A stretch of DNA of 47,873 nucleotides, taken from contig JACBXO010000009.1 of the NCBI GenBank assembly GCA_015863195.1, positions 1 to 47,873 on the forward strand, written 5' to 3'. This DNA comes from Aerococcaceae bacterium DSM 111022 (GTDB lineage: Bacteria; Bacillota; Bacilli; Lactobacillales; Aerococcaceae). The translations under genes and the position numbers were made by a program. A model generated the notes under the pieces. The model searched no databases. It was given only the letters and a program-made list of their open reading frames with translations, and had not been told where the DNA came from. Numbering within the stretch: position 1 is the first letter of the stretch; every line of letters begins with the position of its first letter. Shown here in pieces: positions 8,604-17,204 of the stretch.

Positions 8604-9071
8604 TCAAAAATCACATAAATCCTTTAAATCTAAAGATTGAAGGATACTTTCGTAGAAATCATAATTAAATTGATCCAGCTTTGTTTTCAGTGCTCTGATT
8701 TCTTTCTTTAAGTGTAGGGGTGGATGAAAAACGGCGTTCGCAAATATATTACTAAATTTAGATTTTCGGTCAAAGAATTGTTGACGCAATGAAAAATATT
8801 TTTTAGTTGCTACTTCGAAATTTTCAAAGGAAACTGACTCTTCATTAAGAAAAGTGATGAAGCTTTCGAAACATTCAGCCACACAGGCTAAATATAGATC
8901 ATGTTTGTTCTTAAAATAATGATAGATAATTCCTTTGGAAAAATTACTTTCTTTAGATATTACGTTAAGTGAGGTCTCACTATAACGATGAAGGCCAAAC
9001 TCAGTAATAGCACTTTGGATAATTTATTGATTTTTTAAATTACTTTGCTTTGTTCTATTTAGTCGTGTCAC
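8604..9071 (-). pseudogene. TetR/AcrR-family regulator with in-frame stop
   Basis: The reading frame from GTG at 9069-9071 runs through an N-terminal helix-turn-helix of the TetR type (SNFSKGIIYHYFKNKHDLYL) and an all-helical ligand domain, 155 codons in total. It is broken by TAA (minus strand, 9024-9026) at codon 16, where CAA-TAA-ATT stands. The piece downstream of the stop could be translated only from an internal start and would lack the first DNA-binding helix. TetR regulators often control a neighbouring exporter; here the adjacent antiporter is also destroyed. An intact ancestor probably regulated that transporter. Confidence 0.7.
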
Positions 9072-9163
9072 CTCATTTCAATATTGACCGCGTGATCAAC
9101 GAATCGTTTCTATCATATTTGACTATCTGGTCAAAAGACTGCTACTTAAGCTTTATTACATGA

Positions 9164-10230
9164 TGAATTGTAAAATTAAGTGCGACAAATAAAGAAACCC
9201 ATAACAGGTTCGTGTAAAATGTTAGTAACGACAAAAACATAAACACGGAGGTCTGTTATGAGCTACACACATCTTACCATAGAGGAACGTTCAAAAATAG
9301 AAATACTCTATCAAGAAGGCTATAAAATTAATCGCATTGCTCAATTAATCGGGCGCCATCGGTCAACGATTTATCGAGAACTTAAACGATGCCCTTCAGA
9401 TCAATACCAAGCTCAGGATACCCATGAAGGTGCCAATCAACGTGCACGTCTTAAGGGTAGAAATCCTAAGTACACGGTCGAGCTACTTAAAGACATTCAA
9501 GATAAATTAGAACGTACATAGTCACCGGAACAAATTGTTGGACGAGATTATCAGGGAAAAATTTCCTTTAAATCCATCTATAACTGGATTTACCAAGATA
9601 TCTTAAAGGTGCCCCTAACTGTCTTAAGACACAAAGGAAAAAGTCGAGAGCCTCAAGAAACGCGAGGAAAGTTTAATATCGGCACTCCCATCTCAAAACG
9701 CCCCAAATCTGTGAAGAATCGAAAAGAGTTCGGGCATTGGGAACTCGACACAGTTGTTTCTTATCGAGGTAAGAGTAAAGGTTGTTTTGCGAGCTTTGCA
9801 GAACGAAAAAAGCCGTATATATATTGCTTTACCCATGCCAAATCGCTCTAAAGTTGCTATGCAAACTGCAATTGAAGATTTGAGAGAAAACTTACCTAAG
9901 GAAGCTTTAAAGTCCTTTCTCTCAGATCGAGGAAAAGAATTTGCTTGTTATCCTGAGGTCGAAGCAGCAGGGATTGATTTTTATTTTGCCGATGCTTATA
10001 GTGCCTGGCAAAGAGGAACCAATGAGAACTCTAACGGTTTACTGCGTGAGTTTTTTCCTAAGAAAACAGACCTCGCTAGAGTGATTTCCCAAGAACTCAA
10101 CCAAGCTTTGTGGTTAATGAATAATCGTCCTAGGAAATGCTTAGATTACCAAACACCCTTGGAAGTATTTTTACACGAACTCTTATTAATTGAGTAAATA
10201 AAAAATTGTCGCAATAATTATTGCAATTCA
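9164..10230 (+). mobile_element. IS30-family insertion sequence, inactivated
   Basis: About 1.07 kb. Ends are imperfect inverted repeats of about 25 bp: left TGAATTGTAAAATTAAGTGC..., right complement TGAATTGCAATAATTATTGC..., both continuing GACAA. One transposase gene fills it, broken by a stop and a frameshift. The right end directly abuts a dispersed GATACGG repeat starting CATATATAAT. A second, truncated copy (13286-13403) abuts the same repeat at the same base. Confidence 0.82.
9258..10197 (+). pseudogene. IS30-family transposase, stop and frameshift
   Basis: N-terminal helix-turn-helix (MSYTHLTIEERSKIEILYQE, then RIAQLIGRHRSTIYREL), linker, and a DDE domain whose three acids can be found: GHWELDTV, LSDRGKEF and the E in GTNENSNGLLREF. 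Codon 88 is TAG (9519-9521) and the protein continues in frame as SPEQIVGRDY. A second lesion near 9800-9840 moves the catalytic domain into another frame. The gene cannot make a transposase. The start has a GGAGG site. Length without lesions would be about 313 residues, normal for IS30. Confidence 0.85.
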
Positions 10231-10231
10231 A

Positions 10232-10327
10232 CATATATAATAATTAGATTACCGTACCAGATAGCGAATAGAATTTATTGCCTATCGATGATACGGACAT
10301 GCGTACCATAAATGATGATAAAAAATT
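10232..10327. repeat. Dispersed GATACGG palindromic repeat, full copy
   Basis: About 96 bp, from CATATATAATAATTAGATTA to GATGATAAAAA. An imperfect hairpin can form: CGTA..GATAG..AATA against TATT..CTATC..TACG. Near-identical copies lie at 13400 and 22000. It sits between the IS30 end and the RBS of the TPR gene. Confidence 0.8.
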
Positions 10328-10343
10328 ATGAGGAGAATTATAA

Positions 10344-10988
10344 ATGACTATTCAAAGTGAACTAGCATTAGCGTTTCAATTCTTTGAAGAGAAGCAGTTC
10401 ATAGAATCTAAGAATCTTTATGAGGAAATACTGGAAAATAATTTAACGCTAAATGAGACAATTCAATTGAGGTATGCTTATGGATATCCTTTGAGTGCAT
10501 TAGGATTAGTTGAAGAAGCAATTGAAAATTATACTGCTTTAGAAATAATCGGTAAAGAAGATTCAAATAATGAAATTATTTCTCAAGCAATTCATCAAGC
10601 AGGAATGGTCTACCGACAGAATGCGTACTATGAATGTGTTCTTAAGAAATTCTTTGAAGAGAAAGATTTTATAGAAGAACACTTCAATGAAAAAAATCTT
10701 TTTAAATCTGCTAATCATTATGAGCTAGGTTACACTTATCTGATGAAAGATGACTTTGAAGAAGCTTATCATTTTTTAAATCAAAGCTTAGAAGAAGCTA
10801 AGCAAGCGGAAGATTCTATAATGCTTGCTTGTTCACAACGAGGTTTAGGGGAATATTATATTAAACAAAATAATCGAGATGAAGCAATAAGGCATTTAGA
10901 AGAAAGTATCCAAAACTTTAATGCAGCTGTAGATTTTATAGGAGCTTATGAAGTTAAGCAAATCATTGAAGTGATAGATGATAATTAA
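10344..10988 (+). CDS. Tetratricopeptide-repeat protein
   Basis: 214 residues, no signal peptide and no membrane segment, so cytoplasmic. The sequence is a run of about five helix-turn-helix pairs with TPR pattern; the clearest are ALGLVEEAIENYTAL, YLMKDDFEEAYHFLNQSLEE and YIKQNNRDEAIRHLEESIQN. TPR domains bind peptides or partner proteins; similar small TPR proteins are common in Firmicutes without a known role. RBS GAGGAGA lies 7 bases before ATG. The dispersed repeat lies directly upstream, so promoter signals may have come with it. It is convergent with the DUF4230 operon and shares a terminator with it. The partner is not identifiable. Confidence 0.8.
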   Translation: MTIQSELALAFQFFEEKQFIESKNLYEEILENNLTLNETIQLRYAYGYPLSALGLVEEAIENYTALEIIGKEDSNNEIISQAIHQAGMVYRQNAYYECVLKKFFEEKDFIEEHFNEKNLFKSANHYELGYTYLMKDDFEEAYHFLNQSLEEAKQAEDSIMLACSQRGLGEYYIKQNNRDEAIRHLEESIQNFNAAVDFIGAYEVKQIIEVIDDN

Positions 10989-11081
10989 ATTATTGGAATA
11001 AAATATGGAATCGAAAGGTTTCAAATAAGTGTCAGAGTCATAAAAGTACGCATCTAGCTTAATGACCTTAAAATTAAAAAA

Positions 11082-11130
11082 ATACACACTTTAACAATAT
11101 CGGCTAATTGTTGAAGTGTGTATTACTTGA
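11082..11130. terminator. Bidirectional terminator between convergent genes
   Basis: 17-bp arms ATACACACTTTAACAAT and ATTGTTGAAGTGTGTAT with one mismatch and an 8-base loop. It lies between the TPR gene (+) and the DUF4230 gene (-). Confidence 0.8.
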
Positions 11131-11162
11131 ATGAATGTAAACTAATTAATATTTCAAGTGAG

Positions 11163-11753
11163 CTAATGGTACTCGACTGTATATTCATCCGTATCATAAA
11201 AACTATTAACGGTTGAATTGAGAATTGTAATGGCGTTTTCTCTTGCTGCATCAAGTAAGCCGTTTTTAACAGCATCCTTTTTAGCGGTATCTTTCAAATC
11301 TGCTACAGATAAATTCATATCACTAAAGGTAAAAGTGTTGAAAGGGCTATAAGATTCGTCATAAACAATTAAGCTATCCTGAAAGACTTCTTCACTTAAA
11401 ATTTCTGTTTCAGGCAATTCAACGAACACCGTTTTATCTGTCTCATTGACGTGAATGGTAATCTCACCAAACTGAATACCTGCTTTAATCACACCTTGAT
11501 AGCTGTAGAGGACATGACTGCTAGTAAAGGGAATTGAGATGCCTATAAGTTTAACGTCATCTTTCTTAGAGGTTTGAGAAATAGTATAGCGGTATTCGGA
11601 AGTAGCGAGTTCTCCAATATCTGAGATGGTTGCTTCAATATCATTCGTGACGAATTGTGGTGTGATATCTGGCTTTGGTATTAAGAAAAAGATAGCGCCT
11701 CCAATGACTAATAGAAACACCAGAGACTTCAATATACTAGCAATATTCTTCAT
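11163..11753 (-). CDS. DUF4230 family membrane-anchored protein
   Basis: 196 residues. One N-terminal hydrophobic helix (about 9-25, SLVFLLVIGGAIFFLIP) with a basic start anchors it; the rest lies outside. The region DIGELATSEYRYT and the following beta-rich part fit DUF4230, a family of unknown function in Gram-positive and other bacteria. The start has AAAGGAG upstream. It is the second gene of an operon: 20 bases separate it from the lipoprotein gene upstream, so both products probably act at the outer face of the membrane. No catalytic motif seen. Confidence 0.8.
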   Translation of the reverse strand: MKNIASILKSLVFLLVIGGAIFFLIPKPDITPQFVTNDIEATISDIGELATSEYRYTISQTSKKDDVKLIGISIPFTSSHVLYSYQGVIKAGIQFGEITIHVNETDKTVFVELPETEILSEEVFQDSLIVYDESYSPFNTFTFSDMNLSVADLKDTAKKDAVKNGLLDAARENAITILNSTVNSFYDTDEYTVEYH

Positions 11754-11773
11754 AAACTATTCTCCTTTAGATA

Positions 11774-13048
11774 CTATTTAATCTCTTTTATAAAATCATA
11801 GAGTTCTTTTTTCATTATTTCTAATTCTTCATCAATAGTAATGGAAAGTAGAGGATTATTGGCTGCGATAATCCCTAAATTATCAACGCTTGAATAATTT
11901 AAGTCGATCACTGGGATTGAATATTCTTCAAGCTTTTCTCGATTGAAATTGGTGTTCAATAAGCCCTTTTTATCTGAATAAACGACATAATCTCCTAATT
12001 TCTTATATTCACCAAAAATCGTTAATGTATCACCAACAGAAAGGATGGGTTCTTTAACTTCTCGTTGATCTGATATGTGATAAAGATCTTGCTGATTTGC
12101 ACGGTCTTTAACTATAAAATAATCCGCGGTAATGATATTTCCTTTATGTATTTCTAAAATTTCAATCTCCAGTGCAACTTTTTGATCTTTGTAGGATTCT
12201 GGAAATTTCAATAAATCAGTATAAGGAATTGTTGTGCTCAATTTTATAAAGTTTTGTCTTTTATATAGGCGGTCCTTTTTCTCACGATCATTGAAATACT
12301 CTTTATATTCTTTAATTGTGTCATCAAATTGTTTCTTATTTACTAAAGACTTTATCTCATTCTGGCTGAGGTCGTTATAAGATTTAACCATAGCAAAAAT
12401 CCGTTCAACTTGGCTTTCACTTGGCTCACCCGAAGTGTAATTAACAGAACTAATTTGTTTGTCTAAAAGATTAATTTTAAACGTACTAATCAATTCATCC
12501 GGACTCTGAATATCATCGGATAATTCAATGATTTGTTTTTCGGATAATTTGTTATAGACAGTTTGGAATTCATCAACTACAGAATAGTCATTGACGGTTA
12601 AGTTTTTCATACTAGCAACTAGCTTCTGGGCTGTGTCCGTCAGTGTTTGTGTATATTTACTTTCTGCATCTAGTAAAGTTTTTAGATTAGGAACATGTTT
12701 TTGTTGCTCACGACTTAATGCTTCAAAAGCTGTTCTAGCTTTGGCAATCAGTTCATCACTATTGACATTAATCGGTCCGATATTATTAATTTCAACAACC
12801 ACTTCATCAATCATTTGCTTATCCAACAAGTCTTCTGCAGCGAGTAATTCTTTGTAGTTAGTCACTAGTTTTTGATCAGACTCTCCTAATTCATCAAAAG
12901 CAAGACGTGCTTCCCTTATTTTTTCAGTATCGCTCTCACTATCTAGAGTAACTTGATTGATTTGTTCTTCTACAATAGCAACTTGGTCACTTTGACAGGC
13001 TGCTAATAAGAATAAGGAACTAGTTAAAATAATAAATTTTAAAAACAT
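11774..13048 (-). CDS. Lipoprotein with helical repeats and OB-like domain
   Basis: I place the start at 13048 (MFLKFIILTS), because AGGGGGAGG lies just upstream; a start 21 codons earlier lacks a site and would bury the signal peptide. The signal ends in the lipobox LLAAC, so Cys18 would be lipidated. Then come at least two, possibly three, related helical units of about 60 residues (pattern I..AR.AF..L....Q..V.N...LL.AE), then a linker, then about 120 residues with a beta-barrel look (VALEIEILEIHKGNIITADY, LSVGDTLTIFGEYKKLGDYV) that resembles an OB fold. It is co-transcribed with the DUF4230 gene. Function unknown; a surface binding role is inference. Confidence 0.8.
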   Translation of the reverse strand: MFLKFIILTSSLFLLAACQSDQVAIVEEQINQVTLDSESDTEKIREARLAFDELGESDQKLVTNYKELLAAEDLLDKQMIDEVVVEINNIGPINVNSDELIAKARTAFEALSREQQKHVPNLKTLLDAESKYTQTLTDTAQKLVASMKNLTVNDYSVVDEFQTVYNKLSEKQIIELSDDIQSPDELISTFKINLLDKQISSVNYTSGEPSESQVERIFAMVKSYNDLSQNEIKSLVNKKQFDDTIKEYKEYFNDREKKDRLYKRQNFIKLSTTIPYTDLLKFPESYKDQKVALEIEILEIHKGNIITADYFIVKDRANQQDLYHISDQREVKEPILSVGDTLTIFGEYKKLGDYVVYSDKKGLLNTNFNREKLEEYSIPVIDLNYSSVDNLGIIAANNPLLSITIDEELEIMKKELYDFIKEIK

Positions 13049-13211
13049 TTGCCTCCCCCTAGATATAAATATTATAAACTTATTATACACCTTTGAATCC
13101 GCTTTATTCAATTTGATTTTATATACTTTACTATAATATATTTATCATTTAAAGCTATGACAGTTTAGTTGAAAAGGTACAGTAGTAAAGTGTAAATAGA
13201 TTAAAAATAAA

Positions 13212-13242
13212 AAACCAACAGAATATGACTGTTGGTTTCAAG
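13212..13242 (-). terminator. Minus-strand terminator left from a lost gene
   Basis: Arms AAACCAACAG and CTGTTGGTTT (10 bp) with a 7-base loop. On the minus strand it is followed by TTTATTTTTAA. It lies directly after the 3' gene remnant at 13244. Confidence 0.8.
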
Positions 13243-13243
13243 G

Positions 13244-13303
13244 TTATAGCTCCTTTTTTAACGGAATAATTTTTTCATCTAATACTTGATGTGTGTAGCT
13301 CAT
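13244..13303 (-). pseudogene. Hybrid mini-ORF: IS30 start fused to a lost gene's 3' end
   Basis: The minus strand carries the IS30 ribosome binding site and first codons (MSYTH), then leaves the IS30 sequence and continues in frame as QVLDEKIIPLKKEL and stop, directly before a good terminator. The last 14 residues and the terminator therefore come from a different gene whose body was deleted. Such a 19-residue peptide could be translated, but function is doubtful. Confidence 0.55.
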
Positions 13304-13403
13304 AACAGACCTCCGTGTTTATGTTTTTGTCGTTACTAACATTTTTACACGAACCTGTTATGGGTTTCTTTATTTGTCGCACTTAATTTTACAATTCATC
13401 ATA
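13286..13403 (-). mobile_element. IS30-family left end, truncated inverted copy
   Basis: About 118 bp matching 9161-9276 on the opposite strand, including terminal repeat, leader and RBS, with one extra A. The match stops after CACAT. The outer end abuts the dispersed repeat at 13400 exactly as the complete element's other end does at 10232. Confidence 0.85.
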
Positions 13404-13602
13404 TATAATAATTAGATTACCGTACCAGATAGCGAATAGAATTTATTACCTATCGATGATACGCACAGCCATACCACAAATAGATGAGGTTTTTTCGTAA
13501 AACCACAGCACAATCTGATACGGGTTCGCTCTATGATTTTAAAAGCTTGTCACATTTGTATTCAATGGTAAAGAATGAGACGTATCACAAGTAATGATAA
13601 AA
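13400..13602. repeat. Dispersed GATACGG repeat, long composite copy
   Basis: Starts like the copy at 10232 (CATATATAATAATTAGATTA, hairpin, TATCGATGATACG), then holds the 99-bp block shared with 509-607 (at 13481-13579), and closes with GTATCACAAGTAATGATAAA. This suggests the short copies arose from a longer form or the reverse. No coding frame. Confidence 0.78.
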
Positions 13603-13665
13603 ATCATTCGTGAGTCCGTCATCCGTGAAGGACAAACTTAAAATAGTAGGAAGGAATGAGGAAGA

Positions 13666-14157
13666 ATGCAAAAAGTGTTGCTAACTGGTATGTCAGGGGT
13701 TGGTAAATCCACCATCTTAAATCAATTAAAAGTAGAGGGGTTTTTAACGGTTGACTTAGACAACAGTGGCTGGATTAATTATGATGTTAAAGAAGAAGAC
13801 TATCTGATGGATACAACAAAAATAATAGATTTTATAACTCTTCACGAGAAAGAAGTCGTTTTTTTAGCAGGAACTACAATCAATCAAATACATATTTATC
13901 CTTATCTAGATTTTGTCATTTCTTTAACTGCCCCTCTAGAGGTTATGAAAGAAAGAATCCAAAATAGAGAGAACAATCCATTTGGAAAAACAGAAGATGA
14001 ATGGTCAAAAATTGTAAGTGATAAAGTGACCTTTGAAGAACAAATCTTTAAAAGTAGTGATTATGTCATTTCAACAGACAAGCCTCTCCAAGATGTTTTA
14101 AAAGAGATTTATGAGGCTTGTAGGATTGATTTAGAAAAGAGTGAGCTAATTCATTAA
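13666..14157 (+). CDS. Small P-loop nucleoside/nucleotide kinase-like protein
   Basis: 163 residues, cytoplasmic. Walker A is GMSGVGKST at residues 8-16, followed by the TILNQLKVEGF helix; a Walker B-like strand is VVFLAGT and a lid-like region MKERIQNREN is seen. This layout fits the AAA_18/shikimate-kinase-like nucleoside kinase group. The phosphorylated substrate cannot be read from the sequence. The start has GAATGAGGAAG upstream. It stands alone between the repeat at 13400 and its own terminator. Confidence 0.78.
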   Translation: MQKVLLTGMSGVGKSTILNQLKVEGFLTVDLDNSGWINYDVKEEDYLMDTTKIIDFITLHEKEVVFLAGTTINQIHIYPYLDFVISLTAPLEVMKERIQNRENNPFGKTEDEWSKIVSDKVTFEEQIFKSSDYVISTDKPLQDVLKEIYEACRIDLEKSELIH

Positions 14158-14199
14158 TAGAGAGCTCCAGCTGAATGAGGAGTACTCGAATAAATAAAA

Positions 14200-14258
14200 A
14201 ATAATCAGTAATGTGTATTGAAGGAGGCAACCTTCAAATCATCACTGGTTATTTTTTT
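14200..14258 (+). terminator. Terminator of the P-loop kinase gene
   Basis: Long imperfect stem: ATAATCAGT..TTGAAGG against CCTTCAA..ACTGGTTAT with inner loop AGGCAA, followed by TTTTTT. Confidence 0.82.
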
Positions 14259-14283
14259 CCCGTTTAAGGATTAAGAAGTATAG

Positions 14284-15192
14284 TCAAAGGTCCAGCCAAG
14301 CCCCTATGAAAAAAGTCAATATGAGTGGAATAGGAATGACAATTGAATTGTAAATTGTCGTCAGAAAAGTTGTCTTTTTATCTTGTTCGTTCATAAAAAT
14401 GCGAATGTTCTTTAAGACGTATGGGAATGTTAACAAAGACAACGTTACAAGTCTTGGGAAGGTCCCAAAAATGACCGAAAAAATAATGGCGATGTAGCCG
14501 GCATAATAAAAGGATTTGAAAATAACGAGCTCTTTATCTATGCCGATATGATAAGGCAGCGTAAAGCGGCCATCTTCTATATCTTCTTCTAAATCACAAA
14601 TGTTATTAGCGAGTGAGACGGACATCACCGTAATCGCTGTCGGGATGGACGCAACGATGAGCAGCGTGATTGATAGCCAGTCAAATTGAATAACGTCAAA
14701 TGCATTAACATAAAGCATGGCTGTAAAAATTCCAAAGCCCATGGCCAACCCGATGAAGAAATCACCGAATGGCGTGCTCGAGATGGGGAGAGGGCCGAAG
14801 GTATAGAGAATGCCAATCAACATCCCGCCAAAGCCGATATAAAATAAGATAAGAGATGTCTGAAGAACTAAGAATAAACCAATAGCTAAAGCAACACCAC
14901 CAGTAAGATAATAGGCTAACCGAATATTTTTAAGAGGTATACTTTCTTTACCCACCATTACTTCTTGGGGAGAATCTGTATTTTTATGATCTGTGATGTC
15001 ATAATCCAAGTAAGTATCGCGGATGCCGATAGCCAGATAAAAGATGACGACTGTGAGTAAGCCTAAAATGGAAAAACCCAGACGGAAAGTTCCATAATTA
15101 TACCAGGCATACAAGATCCCCATAAAACCAGGAAAAAAACTGGTCGTGGCGTATTCCATTTGCGAAAGTAAGATATATTGTTTAAGTGTCAT
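14284..15192 (-). CDS. UbiA-family prenyltransferase (MenA/DmkA-like)
   Basis: 302 residues with about eight to nine membrane helices. Both aspartate motifs of UbiA enzymes are present: RDTYLDYD (58-65) and NNICDLEEDIEDGRFTLP (about 196-213), which bind Mg-prenyl diphosphate. It would attach the polyprenyl chain to a naphthoate (1,4-dihydroxy-2-naphthoate type), giving demethylmenaquinone in the membrane. It lies 13 bases after the polyprenyl synthase gene, which supplies the chain, as in the dmkB-dmkA pair of Listeria and lactobacilli. RBS AAAAAGGAG. No other menaquinone gene is in the window, so the aromatic precursor is made elsewhere or taken up. Family certain, exact quinone inferred. 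Confidence 0.85.
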   Translation of the reverse strand: MTLKQYILLSQMEYATTSFFPGFMGILYAWYNYGTFRLGFSILGLLTVVIFYLAIGIRDTYLDYDITDHKNTDSPQEVMVGKESIPLKNIRLAYYLTGGVALAIGLFLVLQTSLILFYIGFGGMLIGILYTFGPLPISSTPFGDFFIGLAMGFGIFTAMLYVNAFDVIQFDWLSITLLIVASIPTAITVMSVSLANNICDLEEDIEDGRFTLPYHIGIDKELVIFKSFYYAGYIAIIFSVIFGTFPRLVTLSLLTFPYVLKNIRIFMNEQDKKTTFLTTIYNSIVIPIPLILTFFIGAWLDL

Positions 15193-15205
15193 AACAAACT
15201 CCTTT

Positions 15206-16195
15206 TTAAAATTCTCTGGTGAGTAATTGTTTAGTCAATGCGTACAACACATCTTTTTCTGGGTGACTTGGCAGCGTCTCAATGGCTGCTAAAGCTTTAT
15301 CGATGTATTCCTTAGTGATAACGTGTGCGCGTTCGATACAGCCATAATCATGCAGTAAAGAAACTAAAGCAGCGAGGTCACTATCTGATAAGTTTTCACC
15401 CTTATTCAAAAGTGGCAGAAAGGCTTTTTCGTTTGTCTCTAGGCCTAAGATGAGGGGAAGCGTGTAAATACCCTGTTTGACATCATTTAAGACGGGCTTT
15501 GCGAGCATTTCAGAAGTTTGGGTGTAATCTAAAATATCATCCATCATCTGAAAGGCGATCCCAATATTTTGGCCAATCGAACGACTTTTCTCAATCGTTT
15601 CGCTGTCACATTGCCCAAAGTATGCACCTTCAATACAACTTAATTCAAACAGCTGGGCGGTTTTTCCTTTAATACTTTTTAAATAGTCTTCATATGTAAT
15701 ATCGGTATTGTAGACATTTGTCATTTGATTGATTTCACCCATCAATACACGTTTCATCGAACGCGTATTTAATTGAATGATTTCCATGGCGTCCGTTGCG
15801 TCTGCCAATAAGTCAAAATACACTGCAAGCAATAAATCACCTGTATAAACAGCCACATCTTTACCATGTTTGGAATGGACCGTTTCAACACCGCGACGCA
15901 TATTCGAGTCGTCAATAATGTCGTCATGAATGAGCGTAGCGAGATGAAGGACCTCGGTAGATGCAGCGGCCGCAATCATATTCTCATGCGCATCTTGAGG
16001 AGCATTGCCTAATCGTGAAAAAAGAAAAAAATAAGCAGGTCGAAGTAGTTTTCCTTGTCTTGTGATCAACTCAGTGACTGTCTTTTCAATTTCAGTATTA
16101 TCAATCGTCGTTTTTTCAATAATCAATTCAAGGCATTCCAATAAAAGGCTTTGGATATCAGGGAAGTTGTCCCACATTGGATGGGTTTTAACCAT
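15206..16195 (-). CDS. Polyprenyl diphosphate synthase (DmkB/HepT-like)
   Basis: 329 residues. Trans-prenyl chain synthase: first aspartate-rich motif DDIID at 91-95, second DDILD at 219-223, plus the GKLLRP substrate motif at 48-53. It condenses isopentenyl diphosphate units onto an allylic starter. The residues before the first motif (LHLATLIH, no bulky aromatic at the fifth position) agree with a medium or long product. First gene of an operon with the UbiA prenyltransferase, so the product chain probably becomes the quinone tail. ATG at 16195 has AAAGGAG eight bases upstream. Confidence 0.87.
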   Translation of the reverse strand: MVKTHPMWDNFPDIQSLLLECLELIIEKTTIDNTEIEKTVTELITRQGKLLRPAYFFLFSRLGNAPQDAHENMIAAAASTEVLHLATLIHDDIIDDSNMRRGVETVHSKHGKDVAVYTGDLLLAVYFDLLADATDAMEIIQLNTRSMKRVLMGEINQMTNVYNTDITYEDYLKSIKGKTAQLFELSCIEGAYFGQCDSETIEKSRSIGQNIGIAFQMMDDILDYTQTSEMLAKPVLNDVKQGIYTLPLILGLETNEKAFLPLLNKGENLSDSDLAALVSLLHDYGCIERAHVITKEYIDKALAAIETLPSHPEKDVLYALTKQLLTREF

Positions 16196-16393
16196 ACCGT
16201 TCTCCTTTGTGAACCGTTAAATCTATGGTTCTTCTATTTTATTCTTTATACATACTTATTATCATTGATTTATAATTATACGTTAAAATAGGATAAAGTC
16301 GCACTAGAATGTTCAGCGAACTTTTTGATAATCAGCTATTGATTTGAAAGATTCACTATTAACAATTTTAAAAGATATTGCCTATGAAATGAC

Positions 16394-16445
16394 AAAAGAA
16401 CACGACGAGCAAAGGAGAAAACTCTTTTACTCGTCGTGTTCTTTT
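16394..16445 (-). terminator. Terminator of the SDR gene
   Basis: 16-bp arms AAAAGAACACGACGAG and CTCGTCGTGTTCTTTT; the loop can pair further (GGAG/CTCT). Both strands carry T-runs. It lies 12 bases beyond the stop of the minus-strand gene. Confidence 0.88.
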
Positions 16446-16457
16446 ATTCAAATGGAA

Positions 16458-17204
16458 TTAAGACATGGTCCAACCGCCATCAACAGGTAAGGCATGACCT
16501 GTAATGTATGAAGAAAGATCACTTCCTAAGAACAATGCAGCGTTTGCGACATCACTGGCTTCACCTAATCGTTTCATTGGGATAGGTGCCACAAATCCTT
16601 GGTAGACCTCTTCAATCTCTAACAAGTCTTTTGTCATACCGGTTATGCCTGTACCAGGACAGATGGCATTGATACGAACGCTGGCTTCTGCATAATCAAC
16701 AGCCATCGCACGAGTGAATGAAATGACAGCCCCTTTAGTCGTCGCATACGAAATGGCGTCAGGGAATCCAATAATACCCCCTGCGGAAGCCGTATTAATA
16801 ATATTTCCCTTTGTTTCTTTTAAATAAGGCATAGCGTACTTACTTGCCAAAAATAAAGCCGTGATATTAACATTTAATGATCGGTTCCAATCATCCATGG
16901 ATGTGTCTTCCACTGTTCCTGGCGCATAAATTCCAGCATTATTAAACAAGATATCGATTTGTCCATACGTATCAATCGCCGTTTGAATAAAGTGTTTCAC
17001 ATCTGACTCGTTGCTGACATCCGCTTTTACAGCGACTGCCTCACCACCATTTTCTCGAATACCAGCAACCGTTTGTTGAGCTGTTTCTTCATTATAATCC
17101 ACTACGACGACTTTTGCGCCTTCTTTAGCATATAATTCTGCAGTTGCACGGCCAAAACCACTGCCAGCTCCAGTAATAATCGCTACTTTATTTTCTAACA
17201 ACAT
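16458..17204 (-). CDS. Short-chain dehydrogenase/reductase (SDR)
   Basis: 248 residues, classical SDR. Cofactor loop TGAGSGFG at 11-18, NNAG at 88-91, catalytic Ser140, Tyr153 and Lys157 (YATTK). Asp36 at the end of the second strand (VVVVDYN) points to NAD(H) rather than NADPH. The C-end SYITGHALPVDGG is typical of the FabG/glucose-dehydrogenase-like group. Substrate cannot be told; such proteins are often annotated as 3-oxoacyl-ACP reductase or glucose 1-dehydrogenase. RBS AGAAGGAAAG precedes ATG 17204. Single-gene unit. Confidence 0.85.
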   Translation of the reverse strand: MLLENKVAIITGAGSGFGRATAELYAKEGAKVVVVDYNEETAQQTVAGIRENGGEAVAVKADVSNESDVKHFIQTAIDTYGQIDILFNNAGIYAPGTVEDTSMDDWNRSLNVNITALFLASKYAMPYLKETKGNIINTASAGGIIGFPDAISYATTKGAVISFTRAMAVDYAEASVRINAICPGTGITGMTKDLLEIEEVYQGFVAPIPMKRLGEASDVANAALFLGSDLSSYITGHALPVDGGWTMS

